DNA from: Polynucleobacter necessarius
GTDB lineage: Bacteria; Pseudomonadota; Gammaproteobacteria; Burkholderiales; Burkholderiaceae
Reading direction: 5' to 3'
Length of the DNA: 64,000 nucleotides
Assembly: GCA_900095165.1 (NCBI GenBank)
Contig: LT606947.1
Span: 1,302,001-1,366,000 of the forward strand
Part shown: positions 40,181-49,616 of the stretch, piece after piece
Layout: every line of letters begins with the position of its first letter
Numbering within the stretch: the first letter of the stretch is position 1
Program-made: the position numbers and the translations under genes
Notes under the pieces: model-generated
What the model was told of the DNA's origin: nothing
Database searches by the model: none
Seen by the model: the letters and a program-made list of their open reading frames with translations, nothing else

Positions 40181-41205
40181 ATCTTTAAATTCTTTATGTT
40201 CTTTATATTTACTGCCAATTGATAAGCGAGTCGCAAAGCCTCTAACATACTGCCTGGGTCTGCAAGTCCTTTACCAGCAATGTCCAGCGCTGTGCCATGA
40301 TCTACTGAGGTACGAATAATTGGCAAACCCAAGGTAACATTCACACCCCCACCAAAGCTCACAAACTTGAATGGTGCCAGGCCTTGATTGTGATACATCG
40401 CAATAAACGCATCCACACTATCCAAAGCTTTGGCATCAAACATGATGTCACCAGGATAAGGCCCGCTTACCTGAATACCCAATGCTTTAGCAGCCTCGAT
40501 CGCTGGTGCAATCACATCGATTTCTTCGCGCCCAAGATAACCTGATTCACCCGCATGGGGGTTGAGTCCTGCCACCCGAATCACTGGCTTAGTAATACCA
40601 AATTTTGTTCGCAAGTTCTGATCAACGATCTGAATGGTTTCCAAAATATGCTGGTAGTTGAGTATCTCTGAAACCGCAGTCAAAGGTAGATGTGTTGTGA
40701 CTAGAGCCACCCGAAGGTCGCAGTCTTTGTGTAGACCTAGAAAGCCTGCTGGTAATACCGCACACAACATCATCACAACATGATCTTGATGGCAAAGCTT
40801 CGCTAGGTATTCAGTATGACCGGTAAATAAGGTTTCGCCTGAAACATTCCCCTCATTGATTACGCTCTTTTGAATTGGCGCAGTCACCATGGCGTCAAAG
40901 CGACCATCTAGACATCCCTTAACAGCAGCATCCAGGATATTGAGTACATACCGCGCATTGGCAGGGTTTAATTGACCAGCAACTACCGGGCAAGAAAGTG
41001 GATACGATTCCACTTTCAAACGAGCTGATAATTCTCTAGTGATATCAAGCGCTGGAAATACACTGGGATCCCCAAGCACAGTAACCGCACTTGCAGGCTG
41101 CTCTTGCAAAAAAGCGAGTGCAGCTGCAACAGAGACCTCTGGACCAATCCCTGCAGGCTCTCCAGAACTAATGACTAGGTTAACGGGTGCTGGCTGCTGG
41201 ATCAT
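40177..41205 (-). CDS. pdxA: 4-hydroxythreonine-4-phosphate dehydrogenase
   Basis: PdxA oxidises 4-phosphohydroxy-threonine in pyridoxal 5'-phosphate synthesis. The 342-residue protein shows SSGEPAGIGPEVSVAAAL near the start, the metal-binding TGHTEYLAKLC and AGLNPHAGESGYLGREE, and VSFGGGVNVTLGLPIIRTSV near the end. The start at 41205 lies 26 bases inside surA, indicating translational coupling. Intact. Confidence 0.95.
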   Translation of the reverse strand: MIQQPAPVNLVISSGEPAGIGPEVSVAAALAFLQEQPASAVTVLGDPSVFPALDITRELSARLKVESYPLSCPVVAGQLNPANARYVLNILDAAVKGCLDGRFDAMVTAPIQKSVINEGNVSGETLFTGHTEYLAKLCHQDHVVMMLCAVLPAGFLGLHKDCDLRVALVTTHLPLTAVSEILNYQHILETIQIVDQNLRTKFGITKPVIRVAGLNPHAGESGYLGREEIDVIAPAIEAAKALGIQVSGPYPGDIMFDAKALDSVDAFIAMYHNQGLAPFKFVSFGGGVNVTLGLPIIRTSVDHGTALDIAGKGLADPGSMLEALRLAYQLAVNIKNIKNLKI

Positions 41206-42628
41206 CTGCGTTAATGATCTTCACCGTAGCAGTGTCGCGTAACTCACGCAACCAATCTTGATAAGCCTGCTCAAACTTGCGCTCACGAATTGCTGCACGA
41301 GCAAATTGACGCTGCTTCTCTACCGTTAACTGCGCTTCACGACGTTCGAGCACCTGAATTAAATGCCAGCCAAACTCCGTCTTCACTGGATTGCTCACCT
41401 CACCAATTTGTAAGCGGTTCATAGCTTGATCAAATTCAGGAACCAAGTCCCCAGGACCCATCCAGCCGAGATTTCCGCCGTTTGCAGCAGATCCATCTTC
41501 AGAATACTTTTTAGCAAGCTCACCAAAATCAGCAGTCTTTACACGAACCTGGTCACGGTAACCTGCTAGACGTCTTTCAGCATCTTGATCCATCAAACCC
41601 GCACGACTACGCAACAGGATGTGACGGGATAAAGTCTGCGTCACCATAATATTTTGCGGAGTGGATGAAGTCTCTTGAGGTGCAGCTTGCTGTGGCTCAG
41701 AGGCACCAGCAACTAAGGCACGTCTATCAAGAACCTTGAGCACATGATATCCAGCAGGACTTTTGACTACTGCGTTAGCAACCTGTCCGCCACCCGTATT
41801 TCTGACAGCCTCGTAAAACAATTGCGGTAAGCGATCTGGCGTGCGGTACCCCAGCTCTTGAAATTTAATTTTTGGATTGTCTTTTGCAGCCATTGCACCT
41901 AATTGCAAGAAATCCAGATCACCACGGGCTTCACGTAACAATAACTCTGCTTTTTTCTTCGCCTCTGCCTGAGCTCCAGCGCCTGCATTCGCGTCAGCAG
42001 GGATAAAGATCTGTGCAACATCAATTTCTTCTGGCTCACCCTTTGCGACTGGAGTTGAACGTGTTTGCTTTCCTCCGCCAGCTACTGCACGATTGCGATC
42101 AGTAATGAAGTTATCTATTTCTGCATCAGAAATTTTTAACTTACCCTCAACCTCGCGCTCACGATAGCGACTGATGATGACATCATCACGCAACATTTGA
42201 CGATAGCGATCATATGAACTATCGGTAGCGGCAATTTTTACCTTCAACTCGGCTAAGGTTAATTTATTCTTGGCTGCAATATCGCCAATAATTTTGTCCA
42301 ACTCTTTATTGGTAACCACAATACCTTCTTGCTCGGCATTTTGTAGCTGAATCTTTTCAATAATGAGGCGCTCCAAGACTGTCTTGCGCAAAGTCGCAGC
42401 ATCAGGAAGCTTGGTTCCCTGCTTTTGTAATGCGGCAATACGATCGTCAATTTCTTTACGCGTTACGTAGCCAGTATTTACAACCGCCGCAACACCATCG
42501 ATGTTTCGAATTTTGCTATCGCTAGAAGTTTTTGAGCCTTCTTGCGCAAATGCAAAATGAGCCATAAAAGCAGCGCCAGTCAAAATCATGGCTGCAAGGG
42601 CTTGGTTAAATCGATTCCTACGCATCAT
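41180..42628 (-). CDS. surA: Periplasmic chaperone/prolyl isomerase SurA
   Basis: SurA escorts outer-membrane proteins, including LptD, across the periplasm. The 482-residue protein has a signal peptide (ALAAMILTGAAFMAHFAFA), the SurA N-terminal chaperone domain (AVVNTGYVTRKEIDDRIAAL), and two parvulin domains (second: ILLRSRAGLMDQDAERRLAG through GGNLGWMGPGDLVPEFDQAM). It is coupled to lptD (four-base overlap at 42625-42628), its own client. Intact over the whole length. Confidence 0.95.
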   Translation of the reverse strand: MMRRNRFNQALAAMILTGAAFMAHFAFAQEGSKTSSDSKIRNIDGVAAVVNTGYVTRKEIDDRIAALQKQGTKLPDAATLRKTVLERLIIEKIQLQNAEQEGIVVTNKELDKIIGDIAAKNKLTLAELKVKIAATDSSYDRYRQMLRDDVIISRYREREVEGKLKISDAEIDNFITDRNRAVAGGGKQTRSTPVAKGEPEEIDVAQIFIPADANAGAGAQAEAKKKAELLLREARGDLDFLQLGAMAAKDNPKIKFQELGYRTPDRLPQLFYEAVRNTGGGQVANAVVKSPAGYHVLKVLDRRALVAGASEPQQAAPQETSSTPQNIMVTQTLSRHILLRSRAGLMDQDAERRLAGYRDQVRVKTADFGELAKKYSEDGSAANGGNLGWMGPGDLVPEFDQAMNRLQIGEVSNPVKTEFGWHLIQVLERREAQLTVEKQRQFARAAIRERKFEQAYQDWLRELRDTATVKIINADDPAASTR

Positions 42629-45171
42629 TGATAATTCTCATATATTGAAGGTGGTATAGGCTTGGAAGTAGGCATATATCCGGGAACATTAAGCTTCATG
42701 ATATCAACTGGATTACTACCAGCATTACCAAAGCCCCTAAATTCTATTTGGAATAAAACCTGGGTGGTGGTTATTTGTGATGTATTGAGCATTTGCGAGT
42801 AGGCTCCACGTAAAGTCCAGCAGTCGCGCATCCACTCCAAAGCGACCAGAGTATTGAGTGTTTTGGTAGTTAATGCGTCATAACCCCAACGACCTAAGAC
42901 TGAAACCTCGCGCGTAAGTGGCCACTGTCCTGAGACGTTGTATTGGTCAGTTGTCGTCTGCGCCAAGGTTGCTGGAGTAGAGCCAAAAGCCTGCGTTGGC
43001 GGAGACCAAACGTTTCGATACCCAAAATTCAAACTTCTACCTGGCGTAGGACGCCAACCGCCTTCAACTGTAGTTTGTACAAATTTATTTAACTGCGTGT
43101 TGTACTGGCCAAACATGTCTGCACTAAAGTTTCCAAGCAGACGAACCGAGGCCGACCCCAAAGCATCAGAATAGGTTGTGGGATTGGCAATATTGCCATT
43201 AAGACCCACTTTTTGCCCCGTAAAGGATTGGCGTTGGGCAATGGTTACATTTGCACGCTCAGCACCAGTCCCGGCCTCAATCATGCGGCTAGTTAGACCC
43301 CCAGTTAATTTATTGTTATCAGCAATACGGTCATTACCAATAAACGTATTTTCACTAAAAATCTGAGTCACACCAAAACCTGAATCAGCTGTATCGAACA
43401 GGGGCGTCAATGATTGGTCTTGATACGGGGCATAGACATAGTAGGCTCTTGGCTCCATAGTGAGAAGCATGTCACGCCCAAAGAAGCCTTTTAATTCAGC
43501 AGCATCTCTTTCAAAGGCAAGGCCTGAGTCCAAACTAAAAGTGGGAATAGTGAATCCCTGAGCAGGAGGAGCGGCACCTAAGGGATTACTACTCGTCACC
43601 GCTGCAGTAACGGCGTAGGTATTGGACTGAAAACTCACCTTAGGGGTGATGTAATAGCCAGAAGTAATCTGCGGCAAAGATATCGCGCCTTTAATTACAG
43701 TACGATCCGCATGGCTATAAAGGTAGCCTGCCGGAGCATACGCAAGGTTGCTATTAACATTATAGGCAAAACGGGTGTAATCCGTCGAGAATGTAGCAAT
43801 TGGCCCAGAGGGCAATGTCAGGTACTTATCGCTTGCATCCGAAACCGTTGGCGTTAAACGGTTCGTATAAGAAGCGTTGATATTTGGCAGGACGTTGTAT
43901 GGCGACTGAACTGGTGCAGTCAGGTCTGGCTGCAAGGTCTGGAATGTAACTGCCTTTGCTGAAACAATCCAATTACTGAGACTTCCAGTTAAGTTCTTTG
44001 TTGCTCCAACTTCCTGACGAAACTGACTGGTTACAGCCCCTGCAATACTTTGAGAAAAGTCTGTGGGGTACAAGTTATCCGAAACTCGAGCTATATTAGC
44101 ATAGCCCGTCCAGGCGCCAGCAATCGGGATGCCGCCCATTCCCAATAAGTCGCCGCTAAAGTTCTGTCTCTGCTGCCAATCGTAGCGCCAGCGATCAGTT
44201 CCAGTTTTGCGGTCATAAGGGAGATAGTCTCCGCCCAAGCTACCGGCGTATTGCTTATCCAAAAACTGGTATTTAGCACCCAGTTGAACACCACGTTGCT
44301 CCATTGCTCGAGGCAGGACTAGTAAATCACGATTTGGTGCAATATTGACGTAGTAGGGCTGCATCACATCAATACCATTATTAGGGTTATAGCCCGCTAC
44401 AGGAGCCAATATTCCAGAGCGGCGTTGATTTGATGTTGGCGCAGCAAAGTAAGGTACATAAGCAATAGGTACATCAAAGAACCGCATGACACCATGCGTA
44501 CCAACCATCTCCTTTTGCTCGTTATCAATCTCGAGCGTACTTGCTGTGAAATACCAATCTAAATTTTCAGGGGTACAGGTTGTGTAGGTTGCTGTATCAA
44601 ATACAAATACATCTGAGGTTTCGATTGTTAATTTTTTTGCATTACCACTAGCTCGGTTATCACGCAGTTCGTAATTCGGAGATTCCATTTCACCTTCACG
44701 AGCATCGACTTTGAAGCGTGCTTTGGGTCCTTTGAAAGATGCATTCCCTTTTGAAAACTCAGTATTACCAGATAAATTCGCTACATCAGAATCGGGATCA
44801 TATTTAATTTCATCCGCTTTAATCACGGCGCCATTGCGACGAATTTGTGCGCGTCCTTTTAGGCGCATTTCACGATCGACGATTCCATCAATCGAATCGC
44901 TAGAAGTAAACGTCAAAGCACTACCGTCAGCGATAGGTTTACCAACCCGCAATTGATCATCCAACTTTAAGACGGTGACATCGCCACGATCAGGAATTAA
45001 AACGGAGTTGACGGAGCTGCCTAAGGACTGCGCGGAAGGGGGCAAAGGTGCGGGTGCTTGGGCAGCACTTAGAAGCGCAAATTGCGACAATCCAACCCCC
45101 ATCATTACGCGCAGGGTGACAGCTAAAAAAAGAGAGGCGCAAAGGCCGGCGCGACGGCGATAATGACTCAT
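42625..45171 (-). CDS. lptD: LPS-assembly outer-membrane protein LptD
   Basis: LptD, with LptE, inserts lipopolysaccharide into the outer leaflet. The 848-residue protein starts with a signal segment (LCASLFLAVTLRVMMGVG), then the OstA-like jellyroll (GDVTVLKLDDQLRVGK, DGIVDREMRLKGRAQIRRNG, KADEIKYDPDSDVANLSG) and the 26-strand barrel (QRRSGILAPVAGYNPNNGID onward). Cysteines are few compared with E. coli. First gene of the operon, divergent from amgK with 33 bases between the chosen starts. No lesion in 2.5 kb, strong evidence that read errors are not common here. Confidence 0.95.
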   Translation of the reverse strand: MSHYRRRAGLCASLFLAVTLRVMMGVGLSQFALLSAAQAPAPLPPSAQSLGSSVNSVLIPDRGDVTVLKLDDQLRVGKPIADGSALTFTSSDSIDGIVDREMRLKGRAQIRRNGAVIKADEIKYDPDSDVANLSGNTEFSKGNASFKGPKARFKVDAREGEMESPNYELRDNRASGNAKKLTIETSDVFVFDTATYTTCTPENLDWYFTASTLEIDNEQKEMVGTHGVMRFFDVPIAYVPYFAAPTSNQRRSGILAPVAGYNPNNGIDVMQPYYVNIAPNRDLLVLPRAMEQRGVQLGAKYQFLDKQYAGSLGGDYLPYDRKTGTDRWRYDWQQRQNFSGDLLGMGGIPIAGAWTGYANIARVSDNLYPTDFSQSIAGAVTSQFRQEVGATKNLTGSLSNWIVSAKAVTFQTLQPDLTAPVQSPYNVLPNINASYTNRLTPTVSDASDKYLTLPSGPIATFSTDYTRFAYNVNSNLAYAPAGYLYSHADRTVIKGAISLPQITSGYYITPKVSFQSNTYAVTAAVTSSNPLGAAPPAQGFTIPTFSLDSGLAFERDAAELKGFFGRDMLLTMEPRAYYVYAPYQDQSLTPLFDTADSGFGVTQIFSENTFIGNDRIADNNKLTGGLTSRMIEAGTGAERANVTIAQRQSFTGQKVGLNGNIANPTTYSDALGSASVRLLGNFSADMFGQYNTQLNKFVQTTVEGGWRPTPGRSLNFGYRNVWSPPTQAFGSTPATLAQTTTDQYNVSGQWPLTREVSVLGRWGYDALTTKTLNTLVALEWMRDCWTLRGAYSQMLNTSQITTTQVLFQIEFRGFGNAGSNPVDIMKLNVPGYMPTSKPIPPSIYENYQ

Positions 45172-45204
45172 AGATCCAGACCCGCCTTATTATACGAATC
45201 GACC

Positions 45205-46206
45205 ATGACTGACTCTCGCTTAAATACCCTCCATAACTGGCTAAAAGGCCTTGAGCCTAGCTGGCAATTAGATCTCCCCACTTTGGTCCCTGCCTCGGCA
45301 GATGCCAGCTTTCGGCGGTATTTCCGGATTGCGTCCAAAAACCCAGATTTTCCGACTTTGATCGTGATGGATGCCCCACCTCAGCATGAGCCCTTAGATG
45401 CCTTCATTAAGGTCGATTTATTGCTCGAAAATGCCGGTCTAAACGTTCCAAAAATTCTAGAAAAGAATGTCGCTGAAGGCTTTCTATTGCTCAACGATCT
45501 TGGCAGCAAAACTTACCTTGCAGAGCTCAATGCTGAGAGCGCTGATCATCTCTACAAAGACGCAACCCATGCCTTAGTTCAAATGCAATTGGCAAGCAAA
45601 TCGGATGTATTGCCAAACTACGATGAAGTACTCCTGCAACGTGAGTTAGATTTATTTCCTGAGTGGTATCTAAAGAAACATTTGCACATTGAATTAACTG
45701 AACTTCAACATTCTCAAGTTAAGCAAGCATTTGAACTCATTATTCAAAACAATCTTGCACAAGCAAAAGTCTACGTGCATCGCGACTACCACTCACGCAA
45801 CTTGATGGTGACTGAAAAAAATAATCCTGGAGTGATCGATTTTCAAGATGCGGTTTATGGTCCCATCACTTACGATGCATCTTCACTCTGGCGTGATGCT
45901 TACATTGCATGGCCGGAAGAACGTGTAATTGATTGGGTGATTAAATTTTGGGAAGAAGGCCGTCAAGCTGGATTGCCTATGCCAACTGATTTTGGTCAGT
46001 TCTATTGTGACTTTGAGTGGATGGGTTTACAACGCCACCTGAAGGTCTTGGGTATTTTTGCAAGATTATTTCATCGCGATGGCAAAGATGGCTATTTCAA
46101 AGATATCCCATTGGTACTTGAATATGCGATTGCCACTGCAAATCGCTATATTGAATTAAAGCCTTTAGCACGCATACTAGAATCTACGCGCCCCACTCAG
46201 GAATAA
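45205..46206 (+). CDS. amgK: N-acetylmuramate/N-acetylglucosamine kinase AmgK
   Basis: AmgK phosphorylates the anomeric carbon of MurNAc/GlcNAc in the recycling route to UDP-MurNAc. The APH-like kinase fold shows SADASFRRYFRI (nucleotide loop), VYVHRDYHSRNLMV (catalytic HRDYHxxN), and VIDFQDAVYGPITYD (metal aspartate). I choose ATG 45205 (MTDSRLN), which avoids overlap with lptD; an in-frame ATG at 45163 exists. murU follows 12 bases later. About 333 residues, intact. Confidence 0.92.
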   Translation: MTDSRLNTLHNWLKGLEPSWQLDLPTLVPASADASFRRYFRIASKNPDFPTLIVMDAPPQHEPLDAFIKVDLLLENAGLNVPKILEKNVAEGFLLLNDLGSKTYLAELNAESADHLYKDATHALVQMQLASKSDVLPNYDEVLLQRELDLFPEWYLKKHLHIELTELQHSQVKQAFELIIQNNLAQAKVYVHRDYHSRNLMVTEKNNPGVIDFQDAVYGPITYDASSLWRDAYIAWPEERVIDWVIKFWEEGRQAGLPMPTDFGQFYCDFEWMGLQRHLKVLGIFARLFHRDGKDGYFKDIPLVLEYAIATANRYIELKPLARILESTRPTQE

Positions 46207-46218
46207 TTACAAACTGTC

Positions 46219-46935
46219 ATGAATCAGCACAACCCCATTCCGTGCTTTTTACTGGCCGCTGGTCGAGGCGAACGCATGCGTCCACTGACGGACGAATTGC
46301 CCAAACCACTTCTCACCATCAAAAACAAATCCTTGCTTGCCTGGCATTTAGAAGCCTTGAGCGCAGCTGGAATTAAAGAGGTCGTCATCAACCATGCCTG
46401 GCTTGGCGCCAAGATCGAAGAGACTTTGGGCAACGGTAGCCAATTCGACCTCAACATCACCTACTCCCCAGAAACTAGGGCCCTAGAAACGGCAGGGGGG
46501 ATTCGCAAGGCGCTTCCTTTGCTCAACCCTAGTGATTATTTCCTGGTTATTAATGGTGATGTTTTTAGCCCAAATCTGCCAATTAAAAAGCTTTTGGAGC
46601 AAGTTACTCGATTGCGTAGCATGCCAAATCAGTCTTTGGCACATCTTTTAATGGTTCCCAACCTGGCTCAGCATCCCGAGGGAGACTTTTATCTCAAGGA
46701 CCCCAAGCTGACCAATGAACCGCTAGATGGAGCTGAAAAACTTACTTTTTCCGGTATTGGGCTATATCACCGAGACCTCTTCAAAAATGTAGAGTTGGAT
46801 ATACCCACTAAGTTGGCCCCACTCCTAAAAGAAGCTATGGCGGACAATAGAGTGTCTGGTGAAAAATATATAGGACCGTGGCACGATGTAGGTACGCCCC
46901 AACGATTACAAGAACTCAATGTAGCGCATGAATAA
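46219..46935 (+). CDS. murU: MurNAc-1-phosphate uridylyltransferase MurU
   Basis: MurU makes UDP-MurNAc from MurNAc-1-phosphate and UTP, bypassing de novo synthesis and fosfomycin-sensitive MurA. The 238-residue nucleotidyltransferase has LAAGRGERMRPLTDELPKPL at its start, then ETAGGIRKALPLL and YFLVINGDVFSPN with the metal aspartate, and PWHDVGTPQRLQEL at the end. Paired with amgK; its end overlaps pepP by eight bases. Intact. Confidence 0.93.
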   Translation: MNQHNPIPCFLLAAGRGERMRPLTDELPKPLLTIKNKSLLAWHLEALSAAGIKEVVINHAWLGAKIEETLGNGSQFDLNITYSPETRALETAGGIRKALPLLNPSDYFLVINGDVFSPNLPIKKLLEQVTRLRSMPNQSLAHLLMVPNLAQHPEGDFYLKDPKLTNEPLDGAEKLTFSGIGLYHRDLFKNVELDIPTKLAPLLKEAMADNRVSGEKYIGPWHDVGTPQRLQELNVAHE

Positions 46936-48298
46936 ATCTAATATTTACCAACAACGTCGGATTGAATTAGCAAAACTAATCTGTGCCAAAACTGGTGGGG
47001 GCATCGCCATCATTACTACTGCGCCCGAGACCTCCCGAAATCGAGATAGCGAATTTCCGTATCGTCACGACAGTGATTTTTTCTACTTCACTGGTTTTGA
47101 AGAGCCCGGTGCAACACTGGTACTCGAGATTGGTGGATCAAGTTCACAGCCTCAACTGCAATCACATCTTTTTTGCAGACCCAAAGACGCAGAGCGCGAA
47201 ATTTGGGATGGTGTTCGTTTAGGGCCAGAAGCAGCGCCCTCTATATTGAGCGTAGAATATGCCCATAGCAATCATGAGCTAGATACAAAACTGGGCGAGT
47301 TACTTTCAGATCAAGATGCGGTCTATATTCGTCTTTCAGAAAGTGCAGAGACGGATCGTCGCTTACGTCATTGGATGAAGCAAGTGCGAACTCAGGCTCG
47401 TGCTGGTGTAAATCCACCATCAGAATTTTATGATGTAGAGAGCTTGATTCATGAAATGCGCCTATTTAAAGATGCACATGAAATTGACATCATGCGTCGT
47501 GCCGCTCAAATTTCTGCGCGCGCCCACATTCGTGCAATGCAAGCCTGCAAACCCGGCATGCGTGAATATCATCTCGAAGCCGAACTTCTTCATGAATTCC
47601 GCTATAGCGGCGCACAAAGCGTTGCGTACAACAGCATTGTTGCTAGTGGTGCCAACTCCTGCATTCTGCATTACCGCGCTGGTGATACTGAACTTCGTAG
47701 TGGCGAACTCTGTTTAATAGATGCTGGCTGCGAACTAGATGGCTACGCTTCGGACATTACCCGTACATTCCCGGTGAATGGCAAGTTCACAGAAGCGCAA
47801 CGCGCGCTCTACGACATCACGCTAGCTTCGCAAGAGGCAGCTATTGCAGCAACTAAGCCCGGCAATACCTTTATGCAGCCACATGAGGCTGCACTCAAGG
47901 TGCTAACTCAAGGATTGTTTGATGAGAAACTTCTCAAGATGTCTGAACTAGGCTCGTTAGATAACGCGATTGAGGCTGGCGCTTATCGTCGTTTCTACAT
48001 GCACCGTACCTCACACTGGTTGGGTATGGATGTACATGATGTTGGCTCTTATCGTGAACCGCTGAGCGCATCAACTAACTCTTCAGAAAAACCATGGCGC
48101 CTTCTCAAGCCCGGCATGGTGCTCACTATTGAACCAGGCTTGTACGTTCGTCCAGCAGATGATGTAGATGAACGCTTTTGGAATATTGGTATTCGTATTG
48201 AAGATGATGTCGTCATCAATGATTCCGCATGTGAATTGATTTCTCGCGGCGTGCCAGTCAAAGCCGATGAAATCGAAGCGCTGATGAAGAGTAATTAA
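46928..48298 (+). CDS. pepP: Xaa-Pro aminopeptidase
   Basis: PepP removes N-terminal residues preceding proline. The 456-residue protein has the AMP_N domain (FPYRHDSDFFYFTGFEEPGA) and the pita-bread metallopeptidase fold with ligands in CLIDAGCELDGYASDITRTF (two aspartates), HRTSHWLGMDVHDVG (histidine), MVLTIEPGLYV and GIRIEDDVVI (glutamates). It is translated from an ATG overlapping murU. Intact and of normal length. Confidence 0.94.
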   Translation: MNKSNIYQQRRIELAKLICAKTGGGIAIITTAPETSRNRDSEFPYRHDSDFFYFTGFEEPGATLVLEIGGSSSQPQLQSHLFCRPKDAEREIWDGVRLGPEAAPSILSVEYAHSNHELDTKLGELLSDQDAVYIRLSESAETDRRLRHWMKQVRTQARAGVNPPSEFYDVESLIHEMRLFKDAHEIDIMRRAAQISARAHIRAMQACKPGMREYHLEAELLHEFRYSGAQSVAYNSIVASGANSCILHYRAGDTELRSGELCLIDAGCELDGYASDITRTFPVNGKFTEAQRALYDITLASQEAAIAATKPGNTFMQPHEAALKVLTQGLFDEKLLKMSELGSLDNAIEAGAYRRFYMHRTSHWLGMDVHDVGSYREPLSASTNSSEKPWRLLKPGMVLTIEPGLYVRPADDVDERFWNIGIRIEDDVVINDSACELISRGVPVKADEIEALMKSN

Positions 48299-48308
48299 TT
48301 CGCCAAGC

Positions 48309-49466
48309 ATGTCAGCAACGAACTTCGATATTGCGATTCAGGGTGGCGGGCCAGTGGGTTTAGCCTGCGCTGCATGGTGCCTACAAAAGTTTCCAGAAGC
48401 TAAGATTGCATTACTTGATCGCAACCCTGCAGATGATGCTGACTTAGCCACTGCTGATAGCAGAGGCGTTGCTTTGTCGCACGGCAGCAAACTCTTGCTA
48501 GACACCATCAATGCATGGCCTACTGAGTGTGCAGATATTCATCGAGTCCATATATCACAAGCAGGCCGTTTTGGTCGTGCCCTCATGACTCGCGAAGAAC
48601 TTGGACAAGATGCTCTGGGTCATATCATTCGCTATCGCGATATTCATCTGACATTGCGCAAAGCTTTAAGGGATATTCAAACAAACAGTCCGAATTTTTT
48701 TTGGAACCATATCGACACTCAAACAAACACTTCAGATATTCAAGCTAAATGCGTGGTGCATGCTGAAGGTGGTTTATTTAAAACTCAAGATTGGGTAGAG
48801 TCCGGCAGAGACTATGAACAATCGGCTTTAGTTGGTTTAGTCGAGGTTGAGAATGCAACACCCCATCAAGCATGGGAGCGCTTTACCTCTGAAGGACCTT
48901 TAGCAGTATTGCCAAGTCACTACAGCCCGAATATTTTGAATCTGGTTTGGTGTGGCGCTCCAAGCTCTTCACAAGCACGTCTCGCTTTAAGTGATGCTGA
49001 CTTTCTGAAAAGCCTACAAGCCGAGTTTGGTTCACGTATTGGGCAGTTCCTCAAAATTCAAGATCGCCGCCTCTATGAGTTAGGCCTCAATTACCGCAAA
49101 GAAATTACCCAAGGAAATGAGGTTTGGATTGGTAATGCTGCTCAAACTTTGCATCCGGTTGCGGGGCAGGGTTTAAATCTTGGGCTGAGGGATGCCTATC
49201 TCCTGGCGGAAAAACTGAGCGCCTTATTCTCGAAGTCTGAAGATCAAAAAACGCCTCTAGCCATTGAAAATACCTTGCAGAACTACGCCCAAAGTCGCAA
49301 AGCCGATCGGTCTGCCACCATTGGCTTGATCGACTTCATGGCCAGAATCTTCACCTCGAATCTACTACCCATTGTGATCGGTCGTGGGTTGGCATTATCA
49401 GCCCTCCAATGGCTCCCACCAATCAAAACAGCCTTAGCTCGCCAGATGATGTTTGGCAGGCGCTAA
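48309..49466 (+). CDS. UbiH/UbiF/VisC-family FAD hydroxylase
   Basis: A flavoprotein monooxygenase of the ubiquinone hydroxylase family (385 residues), probably hydroxylating the quinone ring. The dinucleotide-binding motif is DIAIQGGGPVGLACAAWCLQ, and the second FAD motif EVWIGNAAQTLHPVAGQGLN then LGLRDAYLLAE is the family hallmark; the middle DxxxRGVALSHGS segment is present. Which ring position it hydroxylates cannot be told; in this clade a UbiH-like protein next to pepP is usual. Eleven bases downstream of pepP. Intact. Confidence 0.88.
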   Translation: MSATNFDIAIQGGGPVGLACAAWCLQKFPEAKIALLDRNPADDADLATADSRGVALSHGSKLLLDTINAWPTECADIHRVHISQAGRFGRALMTREELGQDALGHIIRYRDIHLTLRKALRDIQTNSPNFFWNHIDTQTNTSDIQAKCVVHAEGGLFKTQDWVESGRDYEQSALVGLVEVENATPHQAWERFTSEGPLAVLPSHYSPNILNLVWCGAPSSSQARLALSDADFLKSLQAEFGSRIGQFLKIQDRRLYELGLNYRKEITQGNEVWIGNAAQTLHPVAGQGLNLGLRDAYLLAEKLSALFSKSEDQKTPLAIENTLQNYAQSRKADRSATIGLIDFMARIFTSNLLPIVIGRGLALSALQWLPPIKTALARQMMFGRR

Positions 49467-49520
49467 GGGGCTTAAATAGCTTCCCAAATAAGAGCATTAG
49501 CCGTTTGATCTAAATCAGGG

Positions 49521-49545
49521 AATCTGCCTATTTTTTAGGCAGATT
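49521..49545. terminator. Perfect hairpin upstream of dusB
   Basis: Ten-base arms AATCTGCCTA / TAGGCAGATT around a T-rich loop, between the ubiH-like gene and dusB. It may end the upstream transcript or act as a leader hairpin for dusB-fis; the T-run after it is short. Confidence 0.5.
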
Positions 49546-49616
49546 TAAGCTGACTTGTGCTAAAGTGACACTGTTTCCCAAGCTCTTGAAGTCCTCTAGA
49601 ACCCAGCCCGAAACAG

